Origin: Nitrosomonas sp.
GTDB lineage: Bacteria > Pseudomonadota > Gammaproteobacteria > Burkholderiales > Nitrosomonadaceae
Length of the DNA: 32,201 nt
NCBI GenBank assembly: GCA_021774265.1
Contig: JAJFJG010000138.1
Location: forward strand, 1 to 32,201
Direction of reading: 5' to 3'
Both the position numbers and the translations under genes were made by a program. The number at the start of each line of letters is the position of its first letter. Positions within the stretch are counted from its first letter, which is position 1. This document shows positions 15,798-24,802 of this stretch, in pieces. Under the pieces are notes generated by a model. That model was not told where the DNA came from and searched no databases. It saw nothing but the letters and a program-made list of their open reading frames with translations.

Positions 15798-17215
15798 TGG
15801 TCAACGAAACACCAGAAGAAGAAACTTCGTCTGATTGCCGATCGCCATCGTTTCTACATGCCGTGATTTGTATTATGGGTGTGTTTTTAATGATTTCATT
15901 GGGTATGTTTGCGTATGAAATCAGCTTGCACGCGATTATTTTTCTCGCGTTGATGTGGGTGGGTGTACAAGCAGGGGTCTTGGGTTATGCTTTTGCTGAT
16001 ATTCGTAATATGATGAATAACGGGATCATTAAGGCATTGCCAGCCATTTATATTTTTTTGTTGATCGGCATGGTGATTGCGAGTTTTATGCAAAGTGGTA
16101 CCATTGCGAGCCTGCTCTATTATGGAATTGATTTATTAAGCCCGGCGGTTTTTCTAGTGGCTGGGTTGGTGCTGTGTGGTTTTATGTCGGTTGCCACGGG
16201 GACTTCCTGGGGTACAGTAGGTACCGTGGGTGTCGTGCTGATCGGTATTGGCGAGACCATGGGTATTCCATTGCCGATTGTGGCGGGTATGATCATTTCA
16301 GGTGCGACATTTGGCGATAAGTTGTCGCCCATATCGGATACTACCAATCTGGCCGCCATGAGTGCGGGCACGAATCTTTATCGGCATATTTATGCCATGC
16401 TCTACACTACTGTGCCGACTTTTATTATTGTTTTAGTGATTCTGAGTGTTTTGGGTATGCAATACGCTGACAATGCGTTACCGACAGCGGATATTCACAA
16501 TATTCAAGCGGCTTTGATGAGTGCATATGAATTAAACCTCTGGGTGACTTTGTTGCCGCTGTTGCTGATGTTTGGCATGAGTATGAAGCGCTATTCGCCG
16601 GAATTGAGTATGTCGAGCAGTATTATTTTGGCGATGTTAGTGGCTATTTTTTACCAAGGTAAAGATAGCGTCGATGTGTTGAATACGTTGTGGTTGAACT
16701 CACCGGCTAATACCGGGATTGAAAGTATTGATGCGTTGCTAGGACGTGGTGGACTTTACAGTATGGCTTGGACGCTGCTGCTGTCAATTATGGCATTGGC
16801 ACTTGGTGGCATCATGCAACAGGCGGGGTTCTTGCGAGTATTGTTAATGCATATTATTGCTCATATAAAACATGTTAGTACATTGGTTGCAACCACAATT
16901 GCTGCTGGGCTAGTGGGTAATATGGCGATGGGAGAGTCTTACATTTCTATTATTCTGAGTTGCCAGTTGTTTAAGGATTCATATCAACAGCAGCAGCTGG
17001 ATAAAGCCATGTTATCGCGTTCAGTTGAAGAAGGCTCAACCATGACAACTGGTTTGATCCCATGGACAACCGCTGGCGTATTTTATGCGGCAACATTAGG
17101 AGTTCCGACGCTGGAGTATGCGCCTTATACATTTTTGAATTTGCTGAACCCTGTTGTTTCTATTGTGATGGCTGGACTAGGTATTGGACTGTTACAACAA
17201 AATAAGTATAAGTAA
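15794..17215 (+). CDS. nhaC: NhaC-family Na+/H+ antiporter
   Basis: A 473-aa inner-membrane protein with about 11-12 hydrophobic segments. The family core is clear: [20 protein letters not shown] and, further on, [20 protein letters not shown], where the acidic residues belong to the ion pathway, and a C-terminal [19 protein letters not shown]. These features are specific to NhaC rather than NhaA, NhaB or NhaD. It exchanges Na+ for H+ in pH and salt homeostasis. Start codon ATG 15794 (or the adjacent ATG 15797) overlaps the msrB stop, an unusual but clear coupling to oxidative repair. Confidence 0.9.
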   Translation: MMVNETPEEETSSDCRSPSFLHAVICIMGVFLMISLGMFAYEISLHAIIFLALMWVGVQAGVLGYAFADIRNMMNNGIIKALPAIYIFLLIGMVIASFMQSGTIASLLYYGIDLLSPAVFLVAGLVLCGFMSVATGTSWGTVGTVGVVLIGIGETMGIPLPIVAGMIISGATFGDKLSPISDTTNLAAMSAGTNLYRHIYAMLYTTVPTFIIVLVILSVLGMQYADNALPTADIHNIQAALMSAYELNLWVTLLPLLLMFGMSMKRYSPELSMSSSIILAMLVAIFYQGKDSVDVLNTLWLNSPANTGIESIDALLGRGGLYSMAWTLLLSIMALALGGIMQQAGFLRVLLMHIIAHIKHVSTLVATTIAAGLVGNMAMGESYISIILSCQLFKDSYQQQQLDKAMLSRSVEEGSTMTTGLIPWTTAGVFYAATLGVPTLEYAPYTFLNLLNPVVSIVMAGLGIGLLQQNKYK

Positions 17216-17285
17216 TTTTATGAAAAATACTGTAGCGCAATTTTTTTTGTTACATTGACGCTTAGTTGGTAGGGTGTTATATTTT

Positions 17286-17316
17286 TTTACAAAAAGACGG
17301 ATTGTAGTCCTATAAT
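17286..17316 (+). promoter_or_regulatory. Possible promoter of the TIR-like gene
   Basis: A perfect TATAAT (17311-17316) is preceded by TTTACA at 17286-17291, a 19-base spacing that is longer than the usual 17. It is about 47 bases before the ATG at 17363, which has a strong AGGGGAGG ribosome site. Confidence 0.35.
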
Positions 17317-17362
17317 AACTTTTGATTATAAAAACTATAAAATAACGCTAAGGGGAGGAAAA

Positions 17363-17755
17363 ATGGCTTTATCAAATCAGGTGTTCATCAGTTTTGCTTT
17401 AAAAGATGTTGCGTTGAGAGACACACTGGAAGAGCAGATAGGTAAAATAAATACAAAAATGAAATGTGTTGATATGCCAATGAAAAAATCATGGGAAAGT
17501 GCTTGGAAAGCAGAGACCATGGAAACAGTTAGAGGTTGCGATGGTGTCATAGCGATTATTTCAGAGAGTATTGTTAGGGCGGATGGCCAAGTGTGGGAGT
17601 TGCGTTGTGCTTATGATTCTGGCTTGCCTGTATTATTGGTTTTTGCCAAAGAGGCAGAAGACATGCGTGAAAAAGATCTACCCGAGTTGATCAGAGAAAA
17701 AGATATTGCTAAATGGGATGAAATGGTTATCTCAATGTTTCTGAATAAGTTATAA
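17363..17755 (+). CDS. Small TIR-like domain protein
   Basis: A 130-aa protein made of a single TIR-like fold: strand A VFISFALKD, a loop with VDMPMKKSWESAWK, strand C GCDGVIAIISES, then VWELRCA, where E79 matches the catalytic Glu position of NAD-cleaving TIR domains, and LPVLLVFA. The pattern D-x-S/P-x-K-x-x-W-x-S-x-W-K followed by R-x-CDGVIAxIS resembles ThsB/DUF1863-type TIR-like proteins, such as the Thoeris sensor. No ThsA-like effector is next to it. It has its own promoter and ribosome site and is closed by a terminator, so it is a one-gene unit. NADase or signal-synthase activity is inferred. Confidence 0.7.
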   Translation: MALSNQVFISFALKDVALRDTLEEQIGKINTKMKCVDMPMKKSWESAWKAETMETVRGCDGVIAIISESIVRADGQVWELRCAYDSGLPVLLVFAKEAEDMREKDLPELIREKDIAKWDEMVISMFLNKL

Positions 17756-17782
17756 AATTTTGCAATATAAAAAATGAATTAT

Positions 17783-17820
17783 CGGAACAGCTTCTGCGAC
17801 TTACGGGCTGTTTCGTTTTT
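17783..17820 (+). terminator. Intrinsic terminator after the TIR-like gene
   Basis: CGGAACAGC pairs with GCTGTTTCG (nine pairs, one G-T wobble) around a loop of about 15 bases, directly followed by TTTTT. This is a standard Rho-independent terminator and separates the TIR-like gene from the CPBP gene. Confidence 0.8.
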
Positions 17821-17938
17821 GTCTGTTGCTGAGTAAATTCGACCTCTTAAATTCAAATTTATAATGCTCGCGATTCGGTAAGCTGACCGTTTAGATCCCC
17901 AATTTACTTTATAACCATCTCATAGGTAGGTTAGAGAG

Positions 17939-18748
17939 ATGATTACTCGACTTCTTTCACGTACATTTATTAAATCTGAAGTTTCTTCATATCGATCATT
18001 AAAAAAGAATTTAACCAGAGTAGATTATAAAGTTATATCAATCTGCGTGATTGTTGCTTTATCTGTGACTTGTGAGCGTTATTTTAATGATTATAGGTTT
18101 CTTGGCTCGATGCTTCAAAGCCTCGAATTGCTTAAATTTTCGCAAGCATATGACGCCGTTATGCTAACGCATGTCGATGCTGAATTGTATCGATTGCTCT
18201 ATTGGGCAACGGTCGTTATTTTATTTTTCTTTGTCGTTCCGTGTGTTTTTATCGTATTTGTTCTTAAAGAAAAATTAACAGATTATGGATTAGGTTTTAG
18301 CGGAGCTTTAAAGGATTATCAGCTAGTTATCTTAATGTTGGCGATCATGCTGCCAATAATTATCTATTTCTCAGGTACAAAAGGCTTTTTAGCGACCTAT
18401 CCGTTCTATAAACCAGAAGAAGACGAAAATCTTTATCCAAACTTCTTTATTTGGGAATCGTTTTATTTCATGCAATTTGTCGCACTTGAATTCTTCTTTC
18501 GTGGGTTTGTTTTGCATGGAACCAAAGAACGATTCGGGTTTTATGCCATATTTGTCATGATGATTCCTTATTGCATGATCCATTTTGATAAACCGATGAT
18601 GGAAACAATAGCCGCCATCATTGCCGGGATTATTTTAGGTATCATGAGTTTAAGGAGTAAGAGTATATGGATGGGTGTTTTCATGCATTGCTGCGTTGCG
18701 TTGACAATGGACCTGTGTGTCTTGTATCGAAAAGGGATGTTGTTGTAA
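17939..18748 (+). CDS. CPBP-family intramembrane protease
   Basis: A 269-aa protein with about seven hydrophobic helices. The CPBP (ABI/Rce1-like) motifs are present: motif 1 as VALEFFFRGF (E184 and R188; the first Glu of the usual EExxxR is Leu here), motif 2 as YCMIHFDKP (H215), and motif 3 as GVFMHCC (H250). Members are glutamic intramembrane proteases or related membrane proteins, found in bacteriocin self-immunity and other roles. The substrate is unknown. It follows the TIR-like gene but is separated by a terminator, and ends in a region of hairpins before the convergent doxX gene. Confidence 0.8.
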   Translation: MITRLLSRTFIKSEVSSYRSLKKNLTRVDYKVISICVIVALSVTCERYFNDYRFLGSMLQSLELLKFSQAYDAVMLTHVDAELYRLLYWATVVILFFFVVPCVFIVFVLKEKLTDYGLGFSGALKDYQLVILMLAIMLPIIIYFSGTKGFLATYPFYKPEEDENLYPNFFIWESFYFMQFVALEFFFRGFVLHGTKERFGFYAIFVMMIPYCMIHFDKPMMETIAAIIAGIILGIMSLRSKSIWMGVFMHCCVALTMDLCVLYRKGMLL

Positions 18749-18776
18749 GGTCAATGAGACCATTTGAATAACAATT

Positions 18777-18925
18777 ACTGAGCCTAAGTGTGAGTTGCTT
18801 TCACCCTTAAGCTCAGTTCTGCCACGCTGTAGACTACATAAGCGAAGCGCCATGCGAGGCTTATGATCGCTTGCGTTGATTTAGAGAAGCGAAATTACGC
18901 GAAGCGTTTGTTAAATCTCCCAAGT
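18777..18925. repeat. Cluster of inverted repeats in the convergent CPBP/doxX gap
   Basis: ACTGAGCCTAAGTGTGA (18777-18793) pairs with TCACCCTTAAGCTCAGT (18801-18817), 15 of 17 positions. A second hairpin follows, CATAAGC with GCTTATG, and a third, GATTTA with TAAATC. The octamer-like GCGAAGCG or GAAGCG recurs three times. The pattern resembles a folded REP/MITE-like element or a bidirectional terminator between convergent genes. Confidence 0.55.
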
Positions 18926-19003
18926 TTGTTCGGGCTTCCTAATATCGCTCATATGCTTCATTGTTTCGAAAACCCAGCAAAATAGCTACAACAATTTATA
19001 TAT

Positions 19004-19429
19004 TCAGTCCGGCCTAAATGCGAATTTTCCACTTCCCATAAGAATAATCGCCAAACCACAAAATAAGAAAAATCCTTGTAACTCAAGTGCCCAGCCGCCG
19101 GAATCTCCCAGGCTTAAAAATTCATTGCTATGCACCAAAACAATGGCAAAAACCATATTGCCTGCTATTAAAAGCCCGCCAAAACGAGTAAAAATACCAA
19201 AAATAATTAATAGCGGTGCAATTACTTCTCCCAAAAACACACCGTAAGTTAAATAAGGGCTAAGACTCAGTGATGCAAGTTGTCCCTTGATAAACTCTAG
19301 TGAGCTAGGGTTAAGAATTTTTGCAATGCCATGAAAAAGCATAAAAATACCTAATGTTAATCTCAATAATAGTTTGCCCAACGCGTCGCCATTGCCAAAG
19401 TCTATGTTTTTAGATGAATCGTTCATCAT
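19004..19429 (-). CDS. DoxX-family membrane protein
   Basis: A 141-aa protein with four hydrophobic segments and the family start LLLRLTLGIFMLFHGIAKI, then GVFLGEVIAPLLIIFGIFTR and a Leu/Ala-rich last helix. The ribosome site AAGGAAGA precedes tandem ATG codons (19429 and 19426). DoxX-like proteins are small inner-membrane proteins, some linked to sulfur or redox metabolism, but most members have no known function. It stands alone on the minus strand. Confidence 0.85.
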   Translation of the reverse strand: MMNDSSKNIDFGNGDALGKLLLRLTLGIFMLFHGIAKILNPSSLEFIKGQLASLSLSPYLTYGVFLGEVIAPLLIIFGIFTRFGGLLIAGNMVFAIVLVHSNEFLSLGDSGGWALELQGFFLFCGLAIILMGSGKFAFRPD

Positions 19430-20183
19430 TCTTCCTTATCTGAATTGATAATATGTTCTTACCGCGGGTTTTTAAAATGAATTATCAGATGGAACAAAAG
19501 AGGTATTCATTATAAATGTTGGGTAACCCTTATGTCATCACTAACAATAATTTCTTATAAAAGATAAAAGATAAAAGGGTCAAACCATACGTCGTTACCG
19601 ACGCCCTATCTAACAGGTTAAAGTCCTACCCCGATCAATAAACGAGTTATTGTTAAATTTGGTGTTTGATCATTAAATCAAGCGGCGACAATCACCATTT
19701 CGTAAAATGGGACGGAAAAAATCTTCACGCCCTTTCTGCCAAAAAGCTAACTTTCCATACTTAAGGTGATATCAATATCGTATGATGTTACAGATACTTG
19801 TAGCGCTCGGTAAATAGTCTGCATTTATCCTTCAGAAATAATATTAATTGCAAACATAAAATTTAAATTGGGATTCTAATGGTGTTTGATCATTTTGTAA
19901 TTCCTGGATTCTGACCGGCGCTAGCTTGCTATTATCCGGCAAGATTATTATTATAACGTCACTAGGTTAATACGAGTTTCAGACCATTAAATATTTATAA
20001 CTAGCATTGAATCAATTGTTTTGATGAGAAAACGCTCTTATATGAACAATGGTTTAGCCAGAATCCTATAAAACCCTGGGGTCTTCTGTTGATAAGTACT
20101 TTATTCGTATCTTTATGAGAGGATACTGATAAGACTGGCTCATAAACTCAAGTTTCATCGTCGTTCAAAAAAAGGGGTTATAC
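19430..20183. other. 750-base gap with a 14-base direct repeat
   Basis: No convincing gene is present. The sequence GGTGTTTGATCATT occurs at 19661-19674 and again at 19881-19894, exactly 220 bases apart, each copy containing the palindrome TGATCA. There is also a short tandem AAAAGAT run near 19560. The region could hold divergent promoters for doxX (minus) and the ADP-ribosylglycohydrolase-like gene (plus). The ribosome site of the latter, AAAGGGG, is just before 20184. Confidence 0.5.
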
Positions 20184-21260
20184 ATGCCAAATGTAAACTT
20201 TCAGGACCGTGCCTGCGGCGCCATTATGGGCGCATTTATTGGAGACGCACTGGCGCTTGGCCCGCACTGGTATTACAATCTTGATGAACTTCATCGTGAT
20301 TACGGGCTATGGATCGATAGCTATACGGATCCTAAACCCGACCGGTACCATTCGGGCCTGAAAGCCGGCCAAATGTCGCAGGCCGGATTCATCCTAACTT
20401 TGATGGTACGATCGCTTGTTGAATGTAATGGCTATGACAAAGCCAATTTTTGCCGCCGTATGGATGAAACGCTGTTTCCGTTGCTAGACGGAACACCAGT
20501 CTGTGGCCCCGGGGGATATACGAGCCAATCCATCCGTAAAGTCTGGCGCCAGCGTGTGCAGCAGAAATTATCATGGGAACAAACTGGGAGCAATGCGGAC
20601 ACCACCGAGGCGATAGAACGTACGCTTGCTATTGCCGTGCGCTATGCTCTGCATCCCGAACAACTTGCTTCAGCCGTTACCGAAAATACCCTGCTCACTC
20701 AGTCCGATGAGACTATCGTCTCCATGACAGTCGCATATGGCGCCGTAATGAGTCTTTTAATTCAGGGACATAAGCTGGATACGGAGCTTTCGAGCAAGTT
20801 GATGATGTTGACCAAGGAGGGCAAGTTGCCTTTTCATGTCGTAACACAGGGTAATCTGCAAAATCCACGGCCCGGTGATCCAGATCCGCCTCATGCGGGC
20901 CGTTTTGCCTCGCCGGATGCCCTGCTCACGCCGTCATACATGGCGGCAGCTGCGGTGGACCCCGGAATTCATATCGAGCCGGCATGGAAAGTGTCCATCG
21001 TATACGGTATGCCTTGTGCCATTTATCATCAGCTGCCAGCTGCTTACTATCTTGCAGCCCGTTTTTATGCTGATTTTGAATCAGCCGTACTCCATGCGGT
21101 TAATGGCGGGGGGCAAAACCAGGCGCGAGCTATTCTTACGGGTGCTCTAACAGGTGCTCAGACCGGTTTGTCGGGTATTCCTAGGCGCTTCATCGATGGG
21201 CTTGAGAAAGCTGCAGACCTTGAGAAACTGGCTATGGATTTAGCTGTAAGTATTGAATAG
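20184..21260 (+). CDS. ADP-ribosylglycohydrolase-fold protein with altered metal-binding motifs
   Basis: A 358-aa all-helical protein of the ADP-ribosylglycohydrolase (DraG/ARH) superfamily: RACGAIMGAFIGDALALGPHW at the start and a C-terminal helix pair resembling AxxTGALxGAxxGLSGIP. In active hydrolases two motifs hold the dinuclear Mg or Mn centre, TDDT near the N-terminus and DTD in the C-terminal GGDTDT motif. Here these positions read GQMSQAGF and NGGGQNQARA, so the key aspartates are missing. This may be a crystallin-like or otherwise non-hydrolytic subgroup. Codon use looks more GC-rich than the surrounding DNA, suggesting transfer. Single gene, with AAAGGGG ribosome site. Confidence 0.75.
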   Translation: MPNVNFQDRACGAIMGAFIGDALALGPHWYYNLDELHRDYGLWIDSYTDPKPDRYHSGLKAGQMSQAGFILTLMVRSLVECNGYDKANFCRRMDETLFPLLDGTPVCGPGGYTSQSIRKVWRQRVQQKLSWEQTGSNADTTEAIERTLAIAVRYALHPEQLASAVTENTLLTQSDETIVSMTVAYGAVMSLLIQGHKLDTELSSKLMMLTKEGKLPFHVVTQGNLQNPRPGDPDPPHAGRFASPDALLTPSYMAAAAVDPGIHIEPAWKVSIVYGMPCAIYHQLPAAYYLAARFYADFESAVLHAVNGGGQNQARAILTGALTGAQTGLSGIPRRFIDGLEKAADLEKLAMDLAVSIE

Positions 21261-21407
21261 ACTGCTTTTTATGAGGCAAGCAATTGGAACGATACATAGC
21301 GAACACAACAAGCAATCCAAACCAATCAGGCCGCCAACACTTTTTTCAAGCCGTAGCAAGCTCGGTCGGTACTAGCACTGTATCATCGTAGTCAGAGTTA
21401 ATAATCT

Positions 21408-21422
21408 GCCATCCGGGATGGC
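21408..21422 (-). terminator. Short hairpin just past ovoB
   Basis: GCCATC, three bases, GATGGC forms a perfect six-pair hairpin eight bases beyond the ovoB stop codon. The sequence after it on the minus strand is only moderately T-rich, so it is a weak terminator candidate. Confidence 0.35.
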
Positions 21423-21429
21423 GCTACGC

Positions 21430-22596
21430 TTATTCAGGCTTCAACACTCGCCGAATATTCTCCAACACCGTCATAATCGTATGACGTGGCGCTCCAATAT
21501 TCAAACGCATAAACCCGCTACCCTCTTTTCCAAACAGAGTGCCAGGACTCAGACCAACACCCGCTTCATGGACCAAGAAACGTTTGAGTTCTGCGTCGTT
21601 CATGTTCAATCCACGACAATCCAGCCATAAGAGGTAAGTGCCTTCTGATGGGGTGAGTTTTATTTGTGGGAGGTGTTCTGTCAGATAAGCTTGCACGCAA
21701 TCGCGTGTGTCGCTCAGATAAACTAATAAGTTATCCAGCCAAGGTTCGCCTTCCCGGTACGAGGCCTCAAAGGCGGCGATGCTGAATGGGTTGGAGGCGC
21801 TGATGTGCATGGCGTCAAATACTTTGGAAATTTTTTTGCGTGCTTCCGGGTTGGGGATGATTAGTGTGGATAGGTTGAGGCCGGGGATGTTGAATGTTTT
21901 GCTGGGTGTGATGGCGGTCAAGATATTTGCTGTGTTGTCAGTTAACGTGGCAAGCGAATGATGCTGGTTACCGGGGTAGATTAAGTCTGCGTGAATTTCG
22001 TCTGAAAATATCATCAAGTCATATTGTTCTGAAATTTGCAGCAGGCGTTCTAGCTCTTGTTTGTTCCATACTCGCCCTACAGGATTATGCGGTGAGCAGA
22101 GCAGGAGTAGATGGGCTGCTTTCGCGCATTGTTCCAAGTGGTCGAAATCAATGGTGTATTTGCTGTCTAAATAATGCAGCGGGTTTTCAACTAGCTTTCT
22201 GCCGGTCTGTGTTGCGGCTGAGAAGAATGGGAAATAGACTGGGGGTTGAATGATGATGGATTCACTGGGTTGGGTGAAGGCCATAGCTGCGGCATTCAGT
22301 GATGGTACGACGCCGGGGCACATGACGATCCAGTCGCGTTGAATTTCCCAGTGGTGGCGTCGTTTTAGCCAGTCGATGATAGATTCATACAGGCAGTCTG
22401 GGTAGATGGTGTAGCCATAAATTGGGTGGTTGGCGCGCTCAATCAGTGCTTGCGTGACGGCTGGGGGGGCGGCAAAGTCCATGTCTGCCACCCACGCAGG
22501 GATAACGTCGGCTTTGCCAAAAATATCTTGTCGCGCATCATATTTTACGCTGTGTGTTCCATCGCGACTGATGTCGTGGTCAAAGCCAATACTCAA
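21430..22596 (-). CDS. ovoB: PLP-dependent C-S lyase, OvoB candidate (MalY/PatB type)
   Basis: A 388-aa fold-type I aminotransferase of the MalY/PatB subgroup. PVIPAWVADMDF-like sequence near the N-terminus (VIPAWVADMDFAAPPAV), the CSPHNPVGRVW substrate-binding loop, FSDEIHADL (PLP-ring Asp), and the Schiff-base lysine K233 in TPSKTFNIPGLNLS are all visible. In the ovothiol pathway OvoB cleaves the C-S bond of 5-histidylcysteine sulfoxide to give 5-thiohistidine. Its ATG overlaps the stop of ovoA by four bases, and this coupling is the main reason for the OvoB call; without it the gene would be annotated as a cystathionine beta-lyase-like enzyme. Confidence 0.8.
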   Translation of the reverse strand: MSIGFDHDISRDGTHSVKYDARQDIFGKADVIPAWVADMDFAAPPAVTQALIERANHPIYGYTIYPDCLYESIIDWLKRRHHWEIQRDWIVMCPGVVPSLNAAAMAFTQPSESIIIQPPVYFPFFSAATQTGRKLVENPLHYLDSKYTIDFDHLEQCAKAAHLLLLCSPHNPVGRVWNKQELERLLQISEQYDLMIFSDEIHADLIYPGNQHHSLATLTDNTANILTAITPSKTFNIPGLNLSTLIIPNPEARKKISKVFDAMHISASNPFSIAAFEASYREGEPWLDNLLVYLSDTRDCVQAYLTEHLPQIKLTPSEGTYLLWLDCRGLNMNDAELKRFLVHEAGVGLSPGTLFGKEGSGFMRLNIGAPRHTIMTVLENIRRVLKPE

Positions 22597-24707
22597 GTAA
22601 TTTTCTCCCAGATGGTGGCTTCAGCCAGGGTATGCTGGTATTTGCGCTTGGTTTCTCGAATTACAAACGGTACGGCTTGCGGGCCTTGGATGAGTCTGAA
22701 ATGTTTACCCAAGGCTTCTTTTAGGCCGTCTAACGTGGTGAAGTTTTCACCGTCACGTTTATAGCCGCCGACCCACGCTTCTTTCTTTGTGTGTTCTTCC
22801 AGCCAGGTATAAGGTGAGGTGATCATCAGTAAACCGCCGGTGTTGATTCTTTCGTGGATGACGTTGAGGAATTTAGCGGGGTTGTACAGGCGGTCAATCA
22901 AGTTCGCCGCGAGAATCAAATCATAGCCGGCATGAATGGATTTTAGGTTGCAGGCATCGCCTTGGAAAAATTCCACTTTGTCTTTGATGTGCTCAAGCCC
23001 CAGCCCTGTTAATGTGCGTTCTTTATAGGAAACCAATTCACCTTCGTCGGTGAGGGTGTAGCGCAAAATACCTTGTTGCGCTAGTTGTACACCTTGACCT
23101 ATAAAGCGTGCGGAGAAATCAACGCCGGTGACATGTTCAAAATGACGAGCCAGTTCAAAGGTTGAACGCCCTGACGCACAGCCGAGATCAAATGCTTTAC
23201 GCGCAGGACGGTCGCTCATGGCGGCAATGGCAATTTCGGCCAATGTTTTGGGGAAATTAGGTACGTCAAAATAAGTATCGCCATAGTGAAACTCAGCGTA
23301 CTCAGACAATAGTTTATCGGTTTCGTAGTTAGAGCTTTCTAGAATAGCGGGTGTATCAGTCATTACGTAGCGGAATCCAGCATGTTGAAAAAAATGTCGG
23401 CGGAAGGCGTAACGTGCGCTTTTGAGTGATTCATTGCCGCAGGCAATCCAAGAGCCGCCTTTAATAAGATTATGTTGACTATCGAAAGTTGGGGTAGTGA
23501 AGTCGTCATAATGCGGGTGAACATCAAACCCCTCAAATGGGTAAGTTGGTGTTTCGACCCATTGCCAGACGTTGCCCACGATGTCGAAGAATTCACCTTG
23601 CTGGAATTCAGTTACTGGGCAGCTGGAATTATAGTGATCCAGATGAAGATTGCCCGCTGCGGGTGCGTCATGTGGCACTTCAGACAGGTTTGCGACATCA
23701 TACAAGCGATACCATTCATCTTCCGTCGGCAAACGAATTGGCTGCTTGCTGGTGGTCGATTTCCAGCTGCAGAAAGCTTTGGCTTCATGGTAATTTACGT
23801 CAACTGGCCAGTCCCATGGCATGGCGATTTCTTCAGTCATCACACGTAGTTGCCAGCTAGTGCCTTTTTTGACCCAAAATGTTGGGTGCTCAGCGCCGAT
23901 ATGCCGTTGCCAAGCACGACCTTCTTCTTGCCAATAACTTTCAGTGGAATAGCCATTGGCTTCAACAAAAGCTAAGAACTCTTGGTTGCTAACTAGGTAT
24001 TTACTGGCTTGGAAAGCGGGGATATCAGCAGCATGATTGCCATATTCATTGTCCCAGCCATAATGTTTCTGGGTTGCTTTGTTTTCGCCAATTTGTACCT
24101 TGCCTGCAGCTACATTAATGAGCTCGTTTTTAGGTGCGATGCTGGATTTCTTGCAGGGTTGCCAATCTTTATGCGATTGAACATATTCAAGTTTGTGTTG
24201 ACGAATTAAAACCGAGGAGGTTTCTAGGTGAATACGTTCATGCTCAATCCCCATCAAGATGGTCCACCAAGGGCTTTCCCAAGTGATGGGTAATGATAGT
24301 GGTAAATCGGTGATGAGTTGATCTACCGTTTGACGGATGATATTGCGGTATGCGTGGACGGCTTCGACGGCAGGCCAGTCGTAATGGGTGGTGTCCAAGT
24401 CATCCCAGCTCATTTCATCAACACCAACGGCAAAAATGGATTCCATTTTTGGGTCAATGCGTTTTGGAATGATACCTGCTAGAACTAGCTTGTTAACAAA
24501 AAAAGTGGCTGTGTGTCCCAGATAAAAAATTAGCGGGTGGCGCAGTGAAATGGGCTTTTTGTAATACGCTTCATCGCTACTGAGTGTCTCAAAAAGTAGT
24601 TCGTAGCAATCCAATGTATTGTGGAAGTAAGACCGTATTTCCTCACGTTTTGCACTGATATCGCTTCCGTAGAGTATAGGTGTTCTTTTGCAGCGTAAAT
24701 GTGGCAT
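22593..24707 (-). CDS. ovoA: 5-histidylcysteine sulfoxide synthase / thiohistidine N-methyltransferase OvoA
   Basis: A 704-aa three-part enzyme. Residues about 20-180 are a DinB-like domain with iron ligands H65 (YLGHTATFF) and H156/H160 (GIEHERIHLETSS). Residues about 190-450 are an FGE-sulfatase-like domain (VSNQEFLAFVEANGY, IRLPTEDEWYRLYD, GNVWQWVETPTYPFEGFD, LIKGGSWIACGNESLKSARY). Residues about 470-704 are a SAM methyltransferase (FDLGCASGRSTFELA, then ILAANLIDRLYNP). This full-length fusion is specific to OvoA and distinguishes it from EgtB, which lacks the methyltransferase. It couples cysteine to histidine with oxygen and methylates the imidazole of 5-thiohistidine. The neighbouring ovoB completes the ovothiol pathway. 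The ATG at 24707 is preceded by an AT-rich region with no strong ribosome site. Confidence 0.92.
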   Translation of the reverse strand: MPHLRCKRTPILYGSDISAKREEIRSYFHNTLDCYELLFETLSSDEAYYKKPISLRHPLIFYLGHTATFFVNKLVLAGIIPKRIDPKMESIFAVGVDEMSWDDLDTTHYDWPAVEAVHAYRNIIRQTVDQLITDLPLSLPITWESPWWTILMGIEHERIHLETSSVLIRQHKLEYVQSHKDWQPCKKSSIAPKNELINVAAGKVQIGENKATQKHYGWDNEYGNHAADIPAFQASKYLVSNQEFLAFVEANGYSTESYWQEEGRAWQRHIGAEHPTFWVKKGTSWQLRVMTEEIAMPWDWPVDVNYHEAKAFCSWKSTTSKQPIRLPTEDEWYRLYDVANLSEVPHDAPAAGNLHLDHYNSSCPVTEFQQGEFFDIVGNVWQWVETPTYPFEGFDVHPHYDDFTTPTFDSQHNLIKGGSWIACGNESLKSARYAFRRHFFQHAGFRYVMTDTPAILESSNYETDKLLSEYAEFHYGDTYFDVPNFPKTLAEIAIAAMSDRPARKAFDLGCASGRSTFELARHFEHVTGVDFSARFIGQGVQLAQQGILRYTLTDEGELVSYKERTLTGLGLEHIKDKVEFFQGDACNLKSIHAGYDLILAANLIDRLYNPAKFLNVIHERINTGGLLMITSPYTWLEEHTKKEAWVGGYKRDGENFTTLDGLKEALGKHFRLIQGPQAVPFVIRETKRKYQHTLAEATIWEKIT

Positions 24708-24802
24708 AAGGTTGATTTTTTTGTTTCTTCAATATTGATTTGCCAAGCATTATACCGTTTCAAGCTATGGATTTCACTGGCAATGTCTTTGTGGGTTTAT
24801 AT

